The notes under the pieces are model-generated. The model searched no databases. It saw only the letters and a list, made by a program, of their open reading frames with translations, and was not told the DNA's origin. Below, in pieces: positions 56,378-64,000 of a stretch of 64,000 nt of DNA (its first letter is position 1; each line of letters starts with the position of its first letter). Both the position numbers and the translations under genes were made by a program. The stretch is taken from NCBI RefSeq assembly GCF_014635665.1, contig NZ_BMDG01000012.1:62001-126000 (forward strand), given 5' to 3'. Source of the DNA: Isoptericola cucumis (GTDB lineage Bacteria; Actinomycetota; Actinomycetes; Actinomycetales; Cellulomonadaceae).

Positions 56378-59300
56378 CGGTCCCCTTCTGCTCGAGAAAT
56401 GTCGGTGCTGGTGTCGGAGCCGGCGCGGTGCCGGCGCAGCCGGACCGGTCCGAGCACGCCCGTCAGGAGCTGGGACGGGCGCAGGAACGCCGTCGGGCTG
56501 ACGGAGTCGAGCCGGGGCGCGAGGGTGCCGTAGACGGTCACGGCCACCTCGTGCTCCCCCGGCGCGAGCGGCCCGAGGTCGACGGCGAACGGGCTGCAGA
56601 AGACGGTGTCCCGGACCTCGCCGTCCACCGCCACCACGACCGCCCCGCGCACCCGGCCGAGGTCCAGCGTCAGCCGCTCCCCGTCCCGGGCGGCGAGCCG
56701 CCGGGTCGAGCGCACCGCACCGCTCCACGCGCCGAGCCCCAGCTCCCGCCAGTCGCCGAACGGCCCGCCGAAGGCCTCCGTCCGCACCACGACCGGGCCG
56801 GACCAGGCCGCACCCCCGACCGAGAACGCCCGCGGCCCGACCTGCACGACCAGCTCCGTGGGCCGCTCCAGGGGCCGCTCCAGCACCAGCGTCCCGGCCT
56901 CCGGGGTCACGACCTGCCCGCCGAGCCGCACCGACGACGCCGGCACCGGCAGGTCCACCTCGCGGGTGCCCGCCGGCAGCAGGACCTCGAACTCCTGGCC
57001 GCGGGGTGCCGCGGACCGGGCCGCCTCGAACGCGACCGCCGGGGCCCCGAGCTCGGGCTCCCCCGCCAGCCACGACGTGCCCGGCAGCGGGTGCGGGCGA
57101 CGGGCGACGTGGGTGTGGGTCAGCCCCGCGCCCAGCCCGCGCACCACGCGCACCCGCTCGCCGGTGGTGCCGGTCGTCCAGGCGGGGCCGCTCACCACGG
57201 CCTGCCGGCCCGCCGGCCCGTCGACGACGGCGTCCACCGAGACGGCGTGCCCGGGGTCGGCGGTCTCGGCCACGACCCGCAGCTCGTGCTCGCCGGCGGG
57301 GACGCCGTCGAGCCGGTGCGTGAAGAACATCGGCCGGTCGCCGGCGTCCGACTCGTAGTACTGCACCTTCTCCTGGCGCCCCACCGGGCGGCCGTCCAGC
57401 TCGACCCGCGCCGCGCTGGTCGAGCCGACGACGACCACGAGGCGCTCGGCGTCGGCGGCGGTGGTGAAGCGGGTGCGCAGGTCGCCCTCGCCGCCCGTCA
57501 CGGCGGCGGGCGCGACGAACTCGGGCCGCGCGACGTGCTCCCCCGCGCGCTCGAGCATGAACCACGAGCCCATCGTGCGCGGCCGGTCGCCGTGCACCGA
57601 CGCGGGGAGCTCGCTCGCGCCGACGGTGTACTCCAGCACGGCGGTGCGGCCCGCGAGCCGCACGGGGACGGTCGTCGCGAACAGCCCGTCGGACCCGCCG
57701 TCGTCGTGCACCTCGACCCCGTCGACCCGGACCCGCTTCGCGCCCGGCGCCGCCACGGTGAGGTCGTACGCGCCGGCCTCCGGCACCCGCAGCACGGTGC
57801 GCACCGTGACGTGCTCGCCGTCGCCGGGGGCCGGGAGCACCAGGAACTCCTCCGGGACGAACCCCTTCGGCTCGTACCGGTGGCCGTCGTCGGTGTCGAG
57901 GCCGCGCGACCGCGAGAACCGGTGGACCTGCCAGTCCGGGCCGGCGAGGTCGGCGCCGCCGTGCACCCGCTCGGCCTCCTTCGGACCGAGCGGCGACGGC
58001 GGCGCGGTCGCGGGGCCGTGCACCAGCACCTGCTGGCCGAAGGTCGCACGCACGTCCACCGGCTCGGCGTCCCCGTCGCGCCAGCGCATCCGCCAGACCT
58101 CCAGCGGCACGTCGGCGCCCGCGGGCAGCGCGATGTCCCCCCACGTGTTGTCGAGGGTGGGCACCAGCTCGTGGGTCCAGCCGTCGTCGAGGACCTCCTC
58201 GGTCGCGTCGTCCGGCGCCGCGGGTGCCGCGCCGGATCGAGCGACGGGAGCGGCGACGGCCGCGCGCGCGGGCTCGCCCTCGCCCCAGACGACGAACACC
58301 GCCGGCGCGCCGGCGAGGTCGACGTCGATCGTGCTCCCCGCCGGCCCCGTCGTGACGGTCGCCTCGGCGCGGTGGCCCGTCGCCGGGTTCCACACCTCGG
58401 CCCACGCCACGGGCCCGTCCACCTCGACCCGGGTGGCGGCGGCGTAGCGGGCGGGGTCGAAGTCGATGTCGTCCCAGTGCAGCGAGCCCGGGTCGCGACG
58501 CAGCGGGAAGGCGGTGGCGTTCGGGGCCGCCGCCGGCAGGAACGCCACAGTGACGTCCCCGGACCGGCGGGCGCGCAGTCCCTGCGGCGCCCACGCCGGG
58601 GTCCCGCCGTCGGCGACCACGGACACGGCCTCCTCGGGCGAGCCCACGCGCACGAGCCGCGGGTGCGCGGTGAGCGCGGCCAGCGCCGCCCGCGACGACT
58701 CCGGCACGGCGCGCCCCGTCACGCGCCCCGTCACGTGCTCCGGGTCCGCGCCCACGACCACGACGCGCCCGCCGGCGTCGAGCAGGCGCACGAGCTGCTC
58801 GGCGGTGCCGGGCTGCAGGTGCGTGACGGCGGGGAGCACGACGGTGCGCAGCCGCAGCGCCTCGACGCGCAGGGCCCCGTCGTCGGCGACGCCCCGGCGG
58901 ACCGAGTCCTCGTCGACCACGTCGAAGTCGACGCCGGCGACGTCGAACGCCCCCGGCGCGTGGCGGAACCAGTTGTTCGTCCCGGCGAGCGCCAGGTAGG
59001 TGGCCTGCGCCCGGTCGGCGCGCTCGTGCGACGCGCCCACCTGCCCGTCGCCGAAGTAGTCGATCGGCCCGTCCGGCGTCAGCTCGGCGTGCCCGGTCGC
59101 GGCCGGGTAGAGCAGGCCGACGTCGACGACGTGGTCGCCCCAGGTCAGCAGCGCCGAGGTGCGCGCCACCGCGCGGGCGAAGCTCGGGTAGGCGGCGTAG
59201 TACGGCTGCCGGAAGTCGGTCCCCGGCGGGGCCCACTCGAACCAGCCGGCCCGGGTGTCGTAGTAGACGGCGTGCGGGTTGTACAGGTCCGCGCCGCTGC

Positions 59301-60426
59301 GGAAGAACGGCAGCAGCCAGTCCCAGGTGTCCTCCAGGGTGCCGCCCCACCCGCTGGAGTGGAACGACTCGATCCACACCCGCGGGTGGCCGTACAGGTC
59401 GGCCATCGACGAGTGCACGCGCGCGTCGCCCTCGTGGTCGCTGCCGACGGCGTTGATCCACCGGTGGGTGGCGAAGTAGTCGCCGTAGAGCTGCGAGCTC
59501 TGCGTCGGCCAGCCCGCCCGCGCCGGGTTCGTCTGGTCGGCGCCGACGAGCATGCCGCGCCGCTCGTGCCACTCGCCGAGCGGGCGGAAGAACGCCTCCT
59601 CGGCGAGCTGGGTGCGCACGAGGTGGTAGTCCGCGCGCACCTCGTCGTCGGCCGCGCCCCCGCGTTCCCACAGCGACGGGAGGTGGTCCAGCAGGTCGTA
59701 GCCGCGGCGGCGCGCGAACTCGTCGGCGAACCGGGCGGACCAGGTCGGCATGGCCGGGAGCTCGTCCTGGAAGCTGCCGGCGATGACGGAGCCCAGGTGC
59801 TCGGGGAGGCGGCGGTCGAACTCGCCGTGGACGGCGTCGATCAGCCGGGCGCAGGCCTCCGGGGACAGATAGTCGAAGGCGGTCTCCTGCCAGCACACCA
59901 CCCGCACCTCCGTCCCCGCACGCGCGTCGACGCGCCCGTCGCGCACCGGGAGGCGGCGCCACCCGTGGGCGCCGTCCCGCCCGGCGTAGACGCCGAGGAG
60001 GTGGTCGCGGTCGCCCACGGGCACGCGGCCGTCGTCGTCGACGGCCGCGGACCGGTGCCGCAGCACCCGGCCGGCCGCCTCGGGGTGGGCGGCCACGATC
60101 GCGCCCTGCACGTTCGCGCCGGAGAACCCGATCTGGTCGTAGAGCCAGAGGTGCACCCCGAGCTCCGCCGCGACGTCGCACGCGTACCCGACCAGGTCCC
60201 ACCAGGGCTCGCTGAACCACGGCGGGTCGTCCGGCGGGGCGCCGTACGTCGGCCCCTTGGGCGCCAGGTTCATGAGCACGAGGTCGTGGATCCCCCCGGC
60301 GACGAACCTCTCCAGCTGCCACCGCACGCGCTCGCGCGTGACGGGCGCCCCGCTCCACCACCACAGCGGCACGGGGCCGTGGTGGCGTGGCGGGTTCTCG
60401 AACAGGTCGACGAGCTGCGGGTCCAT
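56374..60426 (-). CDS. GH106-like glycosidase (alpha-L-rhamnosidase type)
   Basis: 1350-residue enzyme. The N-terminus FENPPRHHGPVPLWWWSGAPVTRERVRWQLERFVAGGIHDL and LWLYDQIGFSGANV match GH106-type barrels; acidic candidates sit in FQDELPAMPTWS and VWIESFHSSGWGGTLEDTWDW. The rest consists of beta-sandwich and jelly-roll domains (for example TEVRVVCW, GRVVVVGADPEHV, VPVRLAGRTAVLEYTVGASELP), probably carbohydrate-binding. There is no signal peptide, so it likely acts inside the cell on oligosaccharides imported by the coupled Dpp-type transporter. It overlaps the ABC gene by 1 base and the isomerase gene by 4. Rhamnoside specificity is family-based inference. Confidence 0.8.
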   Translation of the reverse strand: MDPQLVDLFENPPRHHGPVPLWWWSGAPVTRERVRWQLERFVAGGIHDLVLMNLAPKGPTYGAPPDDPPWFSEPWWDLVGYACDVAAELGVHLWLYDQIGFSGANVQGAIVAAHPEAAGRVLRHRSAAVDDDGRVPVGDRDHLLGVYAGRDGAHGWRRLPVRDGRVDARAGTEVRVVCWQETAFDYLSPEACARLIDAVHGEFDRRLPEHLGSVIAGSFQDELPAMPTWSARFADEFARRRGYDLLDHLPSLWERGGAADDEVRADYHLVRTQLAEEAFFRPLGEWHERRGMLVGADQTNPARAGWPTQSSQLYGDYFATHRWINAVGSDHEGDARVHSSMADLYGHPRVWIESFHSSGWGGTLEDTWDWLLPFFRSGADLYNPHAVYYDTRAGWFEWAPPGTDFRQPYYAAYPSFARAVARTSALLTWGDHVVDVGLLYPAATGHAELTPDGPIDYFGDGQVGASHERADRAQATYLALAGTNNWFRHAPGAFDVAGVDFDVVDEDSVRRGVADDGALRVEALRLRTVVLPAVTHLQPGTAEQLVRLLDAGGRVVVVGADPEHVTGRVTGRAVPESSRAALAALTAHPRLVRVGSPEEAVSVVADGGTPAWAPQGLRARRSGDVTVAFLPAAAPNATAFPLRRDPGSLHWDDIDFDPARYAAATRVEVDGPVAWAEVWNPATGHRAEATVTTGPAGSTIDVDLAGAPAVFVVWGEGEPARAAVAAPVARSGAAPAAPDDATEEVLDDGWTHELVPTLDNTWGDIALPAGADVPLEVWRMRWRDGDAEPVDVRATFGQQVLVHGPATAPPSPLGPKEAERVHGGADLAGPDWQVHRFSRSRGLDTDDGHRYEPKGFVPEEFLVLPAPGDGEHVTVRTVLRVPEAGAYDLTVAAPGAKRVRVDGVEVHDDGGSDGLFATTVPVRLAGRTAVLEYTVGASELPASVHGDRPRTMGSWFMLERAGEHVARPEFVAPAAVTGGEGDLRTRFTTAADAERLVVVVGSTSAARVELDGRPVGRQEKVQYYESDAGDRPMFFTHRLDGVPAGEHELRVVAETADPGHAVSVDAVVDGPAGRQAVVSGPAWTTGTTGERVRVVRGLGAGLTHTHVARRPHPLPGTSWLAGEPELGAPAVAFEAARSAAPRGQEFEVLLPAGTREVDLPVPASSVRLGGQVVTPEAGTLVLERPLERPTELVVQVGPRAFSVGGAAWSGPVVVRTEAFGGPFGDWRELGLGAWSGAVRSTRRLAARDGERLTLDLGRVRGAVVVAVDGEVRDTVFCSPFAVDLGPLAPGEHEVAVTVYGTLAPRLDSVSPTAFLRPSQLLTGVLGPVRLRRHRAGSDTSTDISRAEGDR

Positions 60427-61271
60427 CAGGCCACCCCCGCCGCGGCCTGCTCGCGCAGCAGCGCCTGGCGCTCCTGGCGGCGCTGCGCCTGCAGCACGGG
60501 GTCGGCGACGGGCGTCGCCATCTGCAGCCGCTTGCTGTACGGGTGCCGCGGGTCGCCGGCGACCTGGTCGGCCGTCCCCTCCTCCACCACCCGGCCGCCC
60601 AGCAGCACCGCGGTCCGGTCGCTCATCGCCCGCACGACGCCCAGGTCGTGACTGATGAACAGGTAGGACACGGCCGTGCGCTGCTGGATCTCGCGCAGCA
60701 GCTCCAGCACCCGCGTCTGCGTGCTCATGTCGAGCGCGCTCGTCGGCTCGTCGCAGACGATGAGCCGCGGGTGCAGGGCCAGGGCGCGGGCGATGGCGAT
60801 CCGCTGGCGCTGGCCGCCGGAGAACTCGCGAGCCTGACGACGGCCCGCGTCGGACGGCAGCCGCACGGCGTCGAGCAGCTCGTGCACCCGCCGGCGCTTC
60901 TCCGCCTGCGTGCCCTCGCGGATCGGCTCCACGAGGATCTCCGCGATCGACATCGACGGGTTCAGGGAGGAGTACGGGTCCTGGAAGATCGCCTGGACCC
61001 CCTGCGCCCGGTCGCGCCGCTCACGGCGGCCGAGCCGGCTGATGTCGGTGCCGTCGAGGACGACCCGCCCGGACGTCACGGGCGCGAGCCCGAGGATCGC
61101 CCGGCCGATCGTCGTCTTGCCGGACCCGGACTCCCCGACGAGGCCGAGCGTCTCGCCCGCCCCGATCGTCAGGCTCACGTCGTCGATGACCCGCTTCGGG
61201 CCCCGCAGGCGCCCGGACCGGTACTCGACGACCAGGTGCTCCACGGACAGCAGTGCGCTCGCGTGGTTCAT
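60426..61271 (-). CDS. Oligopeptide/sugar ABC transporter ATP-binding protein (DppF/OppF type)
   Basis: 281-residue ATPase: Walker A GESGSGKTT (about 46-54), Q-loop QAIFQDPYSSLNP, signature FSGGQRQRIAIARAL, Walker B LIVCDEPTSALD, H-loop LFISHDLG, and the C-terminal oligo_HPY extension YSKRLQMATPV. It overlaps the permease-ATPase fusion gene by one base (TGATG) and the glycosidase by one, so it powers an importer for this operon's substrate. Confidence 0.92.
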   Translation of the reverse strand: MNHASALLSVEHLVVEYRSGRLRGPKRVIDDVSLTIGAGETLGLVGESGSGKTTIGRAILGLAPVTSGRVVLDGTDISRLGRRERRDRAQGVQAIFQDPYSSLNPSMSIAEILVEPIREGTQAEKRRRVHELLDAVRLPSDAGRRQAREFSGGQRQRIAIARALALHPRLIVCDEPTSALDMSTQTRVLELLREIQQRTAVSYLFISHDLGVVRAMSDRTAVLLGGRVVEEGTADQVAGDPRHPYSKRLQMATPVADPVLQAQRRQERQALLREQAAAGVA

Positions 61272-63061
61272 CACGCCTCCTCGGGGTCGAGGGTGGAGGA
61301 GAGCAGCTCCCGCGTGTACGGGTGCTCGGGTGCGGCGAACAAGGACCTGACCTCCTGGTGCTCGACGATCGACCCGTCGCGCATGACGCTCACCGAGTCG
61401 CAGATGTCCGCCACGACGCCCAGGTCGTGGGTGACGAGGACCATCCCGAGCCCGCGCTCGTCCCGCAGCTCGCGCAGGAGCGCCAGCACGTCGGCCTGCA
61501 CGGTGACGTCGAGCGCGGTGGTCGGCTCGTCGGCGACGATGAGGTCCGGGTCGCCGGCGATCGCCCCCGTGATGAGGACGCGCTGCGCCATGCCGCCGGA
61601 GATCTGGTGCGGGTACAGGTCGAAGACCGCCTCCGGGTCCGCGATGCCGACGCGCGCCAGCAGGCCGAGCAGGTGCGTGCGCGCCGCGGCCTTGGGCATC
61701 GGGCGGGCCGCCCGGAGCCCGAGGGTGAGCTGGCGCCCGATGGTGATCGTCGGGTCGAGGTTGCTCATCGGCTCCTGCGGCACGTAGGCGATCCGGGTGC
61801 CGCGCGCGCGGCGCATCGCGCCGGCGTCGCCGAGGAGGTCGGCGCCGTCGAACAGCACCGCCCCGCCGAGCACCACGGCGTCCTTGGGGAGCAGCCCCAG
61901 CATCGCGAACGCCGTCTGCGACTTGCCCGAGCCGGACTCCCCCACCAGGCCGTGGATCTCGCCGCGGTGGACGACGAGGTCGACGCCGTCGACGACCGAG
62001 CGCACGCCGCCCTCGCCGTCGGGGTAGCCGAGGCTGAGCGACCGCACGGCCACGAGCGCGTCGGGCTCCGGGTCGGCCGCCGGCGCCACGCGGGCGGCGC
62101 GCGCCTCGGCGACCCGGTCGGCGTCGACCGGGCGGCTCCGGCCCGTGCTCTGCAGCGCGTCGCGCAGCGCGTTGCCCATCAGCACGAACGCCAGCGTCGT
62201 GAGGCTCACGACGACCGCCGGGGCGACGACCCCCTGCGGGTTGAGGTAGATCGCGGAGAACGCCTGCTCGAGGACGCCGCCCCACGACGGGACGCTCGGG
62301 TTGCCCAGGCCGAGGAACTCCAGGCCCGCCTGGATGCCGATGCCGGCGGCCAGCACGTACCCGCTCTGGATGAGGATCGGCGCGCGCACCGCCGTCAGCA
62401 CGTGCCGGAAGACGATGCGCAGGTCGGACAGCCCCGAGACCTTGGCGGCGTCGATGTACAGCTCGCTGCGCACCTGGCCCACGACCGCTCGCACGAGGCG
62501 GTAGTTCGCGGGGGCGATGAGCACCCCGAAGACGGCCATCGCCGTCGGGATCGACGGCCCGATGACCGTGTAGAGCGCGATGAGGAGCACGATGCCGGGC
62601 AGGGCCATGATCGCGTCCGCGACCCAGCTCGCGACCACCTCGGTGCGGCCGCGGAAGTAGCCGGCGAGCAGCCCGCCCACCACCCCGATCACGGTGGAGA
62701 CGACGAGGACGATGACGCACGCGACGAGCGTGCCGCGGGTGGCCCAGAGCAGGCGGGAGAAGACGTCCCGGCCGGAGGAGTCGCCGCCGAGCAGGAAGTC
62801 CCCGCCGCTGAACGGGGCGGTGTTCGCCTGGGAGAGGTCGACGAAGCTCGGCGAGCTCGGCGCGATCAGCGGCGCGAACACGCCCACCACGACCACGAGG
62901 GCGATGTACGCCATCGCGCCGACGGCGAGCGGGTCGTGCAGGAGGCGTCGCAGCGCCCCGTCGTCACCGCGCCCGTCGTCGCGCGGCCCCGGCGCCGCCC
63001 CGGCCTCGGGGCGGGCGTCGCGGGCGTCGAGGACGGCCTGGGGGGTGTGCACCGTGCTCAT
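61271..63061 (-). CDS. ABC transporter permease-ATPase fusion (DppC-DppD type)
   Basis: 596-residue natural fusion. Residues about 25-310 form a DppC/OppC permease (LLGGDSSGRDVFSRLLWATRGTL ... EAA loop SELYIDAAKVSGLSDLRIVFRHVL ... GLEFLGLGNPSVPSWGGVL), and residues about 335-596 form a DppD ATPase with Walker A GESGSGKSQ, signature ISGGMAQRVLIT, Walker B LIVADEPTTALD and H-loop LVTHDLG. Such permease-ATPase fusions are known in actinobacterial peptide/nickel-type importers. It overlaps the DppB-type gene by 4 bases. No break in frame between the two halves. Confidence 0.92.
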   Translation of the reverse strand: MSTVHTPQAVLDARDARPEAGAAPGPRDDGRGDDGALRRLLHDPLAVGAMAYIALVVVVGVFAPLIAPSSPSFVDLSQANTAPFSGGDFLLGGDSSGRDVFSRLLWATRGTLVACVIVLVVSTVIGVVGGLLAGYFRGRTEVVASWVADAIMALPGIVLLIALYTVIGPSIPTAMAVFGVLIAPANYRLVRAVVGQVRSELYIDAAKVSGLSDLRIVFRHVLTAVRAPILIQSGYVLAAGIGIQAGLEFLGLGNPSVPSWGGVLEQAFSAIYLNPQGVVAPAVVVSLTTLAFVLMGNALRDALQSTGRSRPVDADRVAEARAARVAPAADPEPDALVAVRSLSLGYPDGEGGVRSVVDGVDLVVHRGEIHGLVGESGSGKSQTAFAMLGLLPKDAVVLGGAVLFDGADLLGDAGAMRRARGTRIAYVPQEPMSNLDPTITIGRQLTLGLRAARPMPKAAARTHLLGLLARVGIADPEAVFDLYPHQISGGMAQRVLITGAIAGDPDLIVADEPTTALDVTVQADVLALLRELRDERGLGMVLVTHDLGVVADICDSVSVMRDGSIVEHQEVRSLFAAPEHPYTRELLSSTLDPEEA

Positions 63062-63999
63062 GCGAGCCTCACCTTCGGGTTGATCCAGGCACCGACGACG
63101 TCCGCCAGGAGGTTCACGACCACGACGACGAGGACGGTGAAGACGACGCACCCCATGACGACGGGGACGTCGGAGCGCATGGTCGTCTCGAGCGCGAGGT
63201 TGCCCACCCCGGGGAGCGCGAACACCTGCTCGATGAGGACGACGCCGCCGAGCATGCCGATCGTCTGCAGGCTGAGGATCGTCAGGCCGGGCGCGGCGGC
63301 GCCGCGCAGCACGTGCCGCGCGACGATGGGGAGCTCGCCGATCCCGCGCGAGCGCAGGGTGCGCACGAAGTCCTGCTGGAGGACGTCGGAGATCGCGCCG
63401 CGGAACTGCTGCGCCGCCCCGCCCACGGAGCCGACGAGGATCGCGAGCACGGGGAGCACGAGCGACCGTGCCCACCCGCCGGGGTCGGTGGTGAGAGGCA
63501 CGTAGCCGGTCGCAGGCAGGACGCCCCAGCCGACGGCGACCGTCAGCACGAGGACGATCGCGACGATGAACCCGGGGACCGCGGCACCCGCGACCGCGAG
63601 GAGCTGCAGGGCACGGTCGAGCCAGCCGCCGCGCACGGCGGCGAGCGTGCCGACCAGCACGCTGATCAGCGCCGTGAGCAGCACGACGATGACGGTCAGG
63701 GAGAGCGTGACGGGCAGCCTCGTGAGGAGCATCGCCGTCACGGGCTCGCCCGTGAAGTAGCTGTTGCCGAGGCTGCCGTGCAGGACGCCCTGGACCCAGT
63801 CCAGGTACTGCGTGACGACGGGCTGGTCCAGGCCGAGCTGGACGGCCTTGGCCTCGACGGCCTCCTGGGTCGCGCTCTCGCCGAGCGTGGCGCGCGCGAT
63901 CGTGGTGCCGTCGCTGAAGATCAGCAGGAACGTCGCGCAGGTGACGACGACGACGAGCAGGAGCGCCGAGGCGAGCCGGCGCAGCGTGAATCCGATCAT
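63058..63999 (-). CDS. ABC transporter permease (DppB type)
   Basis: 313-residue permease with six helices, the DppB N-terminal pattern MIGFTLRRLASALLLVVVVTCATFLLIF, a long external loop and the EAA loop DFVRTLRSRGIGELPIVARHVLRGAAAPG. It begins with ATG at 63999, one base from the window edge; the length matches the family, so it is probably complete. The substrate-binding protein and any regulator should lie beyond the window. Confidence 0.9.
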   Translation of the reverse strand: MIGFTLRRLASALLLVVVVTCATFLLIFSDGTTIARATLGESATQEAVEAKAVQLGLDQPVVTQYLDWVQGVLHGSLGNSYFTGEPVTAMLLTRLPVTLSLTVIVVLLTALISVLVGTLAAVRGGWLDRALQLLAVAGAAVPGFIVAIVLVLTVAVGWGVLPATGYVPLTTDPGGWARSLVLPVLAILVGSVGGAAQQFRGAISDVLQQDFVRTLRSRGIGELPIVARHVLRGAAAPGLTILSLQTIGMLGGVVLIEQVFALPGVGNLALETTMRSDVPVVMGCVVFTVLVVVVVNLLADVVGAWINPKVRLA

Positions 64000-64000
64000 G

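Noticed and set aside
56428-60651. 1407-codon plus-strand open frame
   Set aside because: It lies opposite the GH106-like gene, is rich in Arg/Gly/Val, has no recognisable motif, and reads through the ends of neighbouring genes.

Overview
The window is a very GC-rich, gene-dense chromosomal segment from an actinomycete. The evidence is extreme third-position G/C, a GTG/ATG start mixture, many apparently leaderless promoters, Zur-linked zinc-free ribosomal proteins, an actinobacterial-type formylglycine-generating enzyme, DUF5979/DUF6221 proteins and an LPxTG-type surface protein. The overall gene mix would suit a Cellulosimicrobium/Promicromonospora-like member of Micrococcales, but that placement is inference. 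I saw no rRNA, tRNA, CRISPR array, transposase, integrase or phage gene, and no gene-free stretch longer than about 300 bases.

Layout. 1-8 kb: an FMN reductase pair, a mannitol/fructuronate-type dehydrogenase, a VanZ-RDD membrane protein, a formylglycine-generating enzyme, a GH25 lysozyme, a hexapeptide-repeat protein and a secreted X-Pro-peptidase-like hydrolase with a CRP-like site. 8-20.4 kb: an MMPL exporter with its TetR regulator behind a 39-bp palindrome, then an 8.9-kb gene for a 2953-residue wall-anchored protein ending in ten DUF5979 repeats and LPRTG. 20.5-24.9 kb: a small lipoprotein, then an ArsR regulator divergent from an ACT - SulP - BASS operon across a perfect 46-bp inverted repeat. 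24.9-32 kb: a Schlafen/AlbA_2-type ATP-binding regulator behind two AT-rich palindromes 31 bp apart, an alkyl sulfatase, a 33-bp-stem inverted repeat, two DUF202 proteins, an ICL/PEPM lyase, an S66 peptidase and a DUF2255-like protein.

32-38.4 kb: arginine deiminase with its APC antiporter, then a coupled GlsB-like / P2-type ATPase / DUF6221 chain. 38.5-44.8 kb: an SDR, then a zinc-homeostasis cluster: cysteine-free L31 and L33, an NhaA-DsbA fusion, zinc chaperone AztD, substrate-binding protein AztC and a Fur/Zur-type regulator, with two Zur-like boxes. 44.8-49.2 kb: lipoproteins, Lrp with AzlCD, and a VOC protein. 49-54.9 kb: a MarR/MFS divergent pair, a YdcF-like protein, another VOC protein, a second MFS, and a TetR with an acetyltransferase behind a 32-bp palindrome. 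54.9-64 kb: a tightly overlapped minus-strand operon of Dpp-type ABC transporter genes (including a natural permease-ATPase fusion), a 1350-residue GH106-like glycosidase and a fucose/arabinose-isomerase-like protein, read as uptake and breakdown of a deoxysugar-containing glycoside.

The strongest unexplained signals are regulatory: long, perfect or near-perfect palindromes that sit exactly on short -10-to-start-codon (leaderless) promoters. The clearest are at 11418-11456, 21763-21808, 24866-24913 and 54894-54925. No decisively new multi-gene system is visible; the best candidates are the AlbA_2 locus, the ArsR/ACT/SulP/BASS unit and the repeat-built surface protein.
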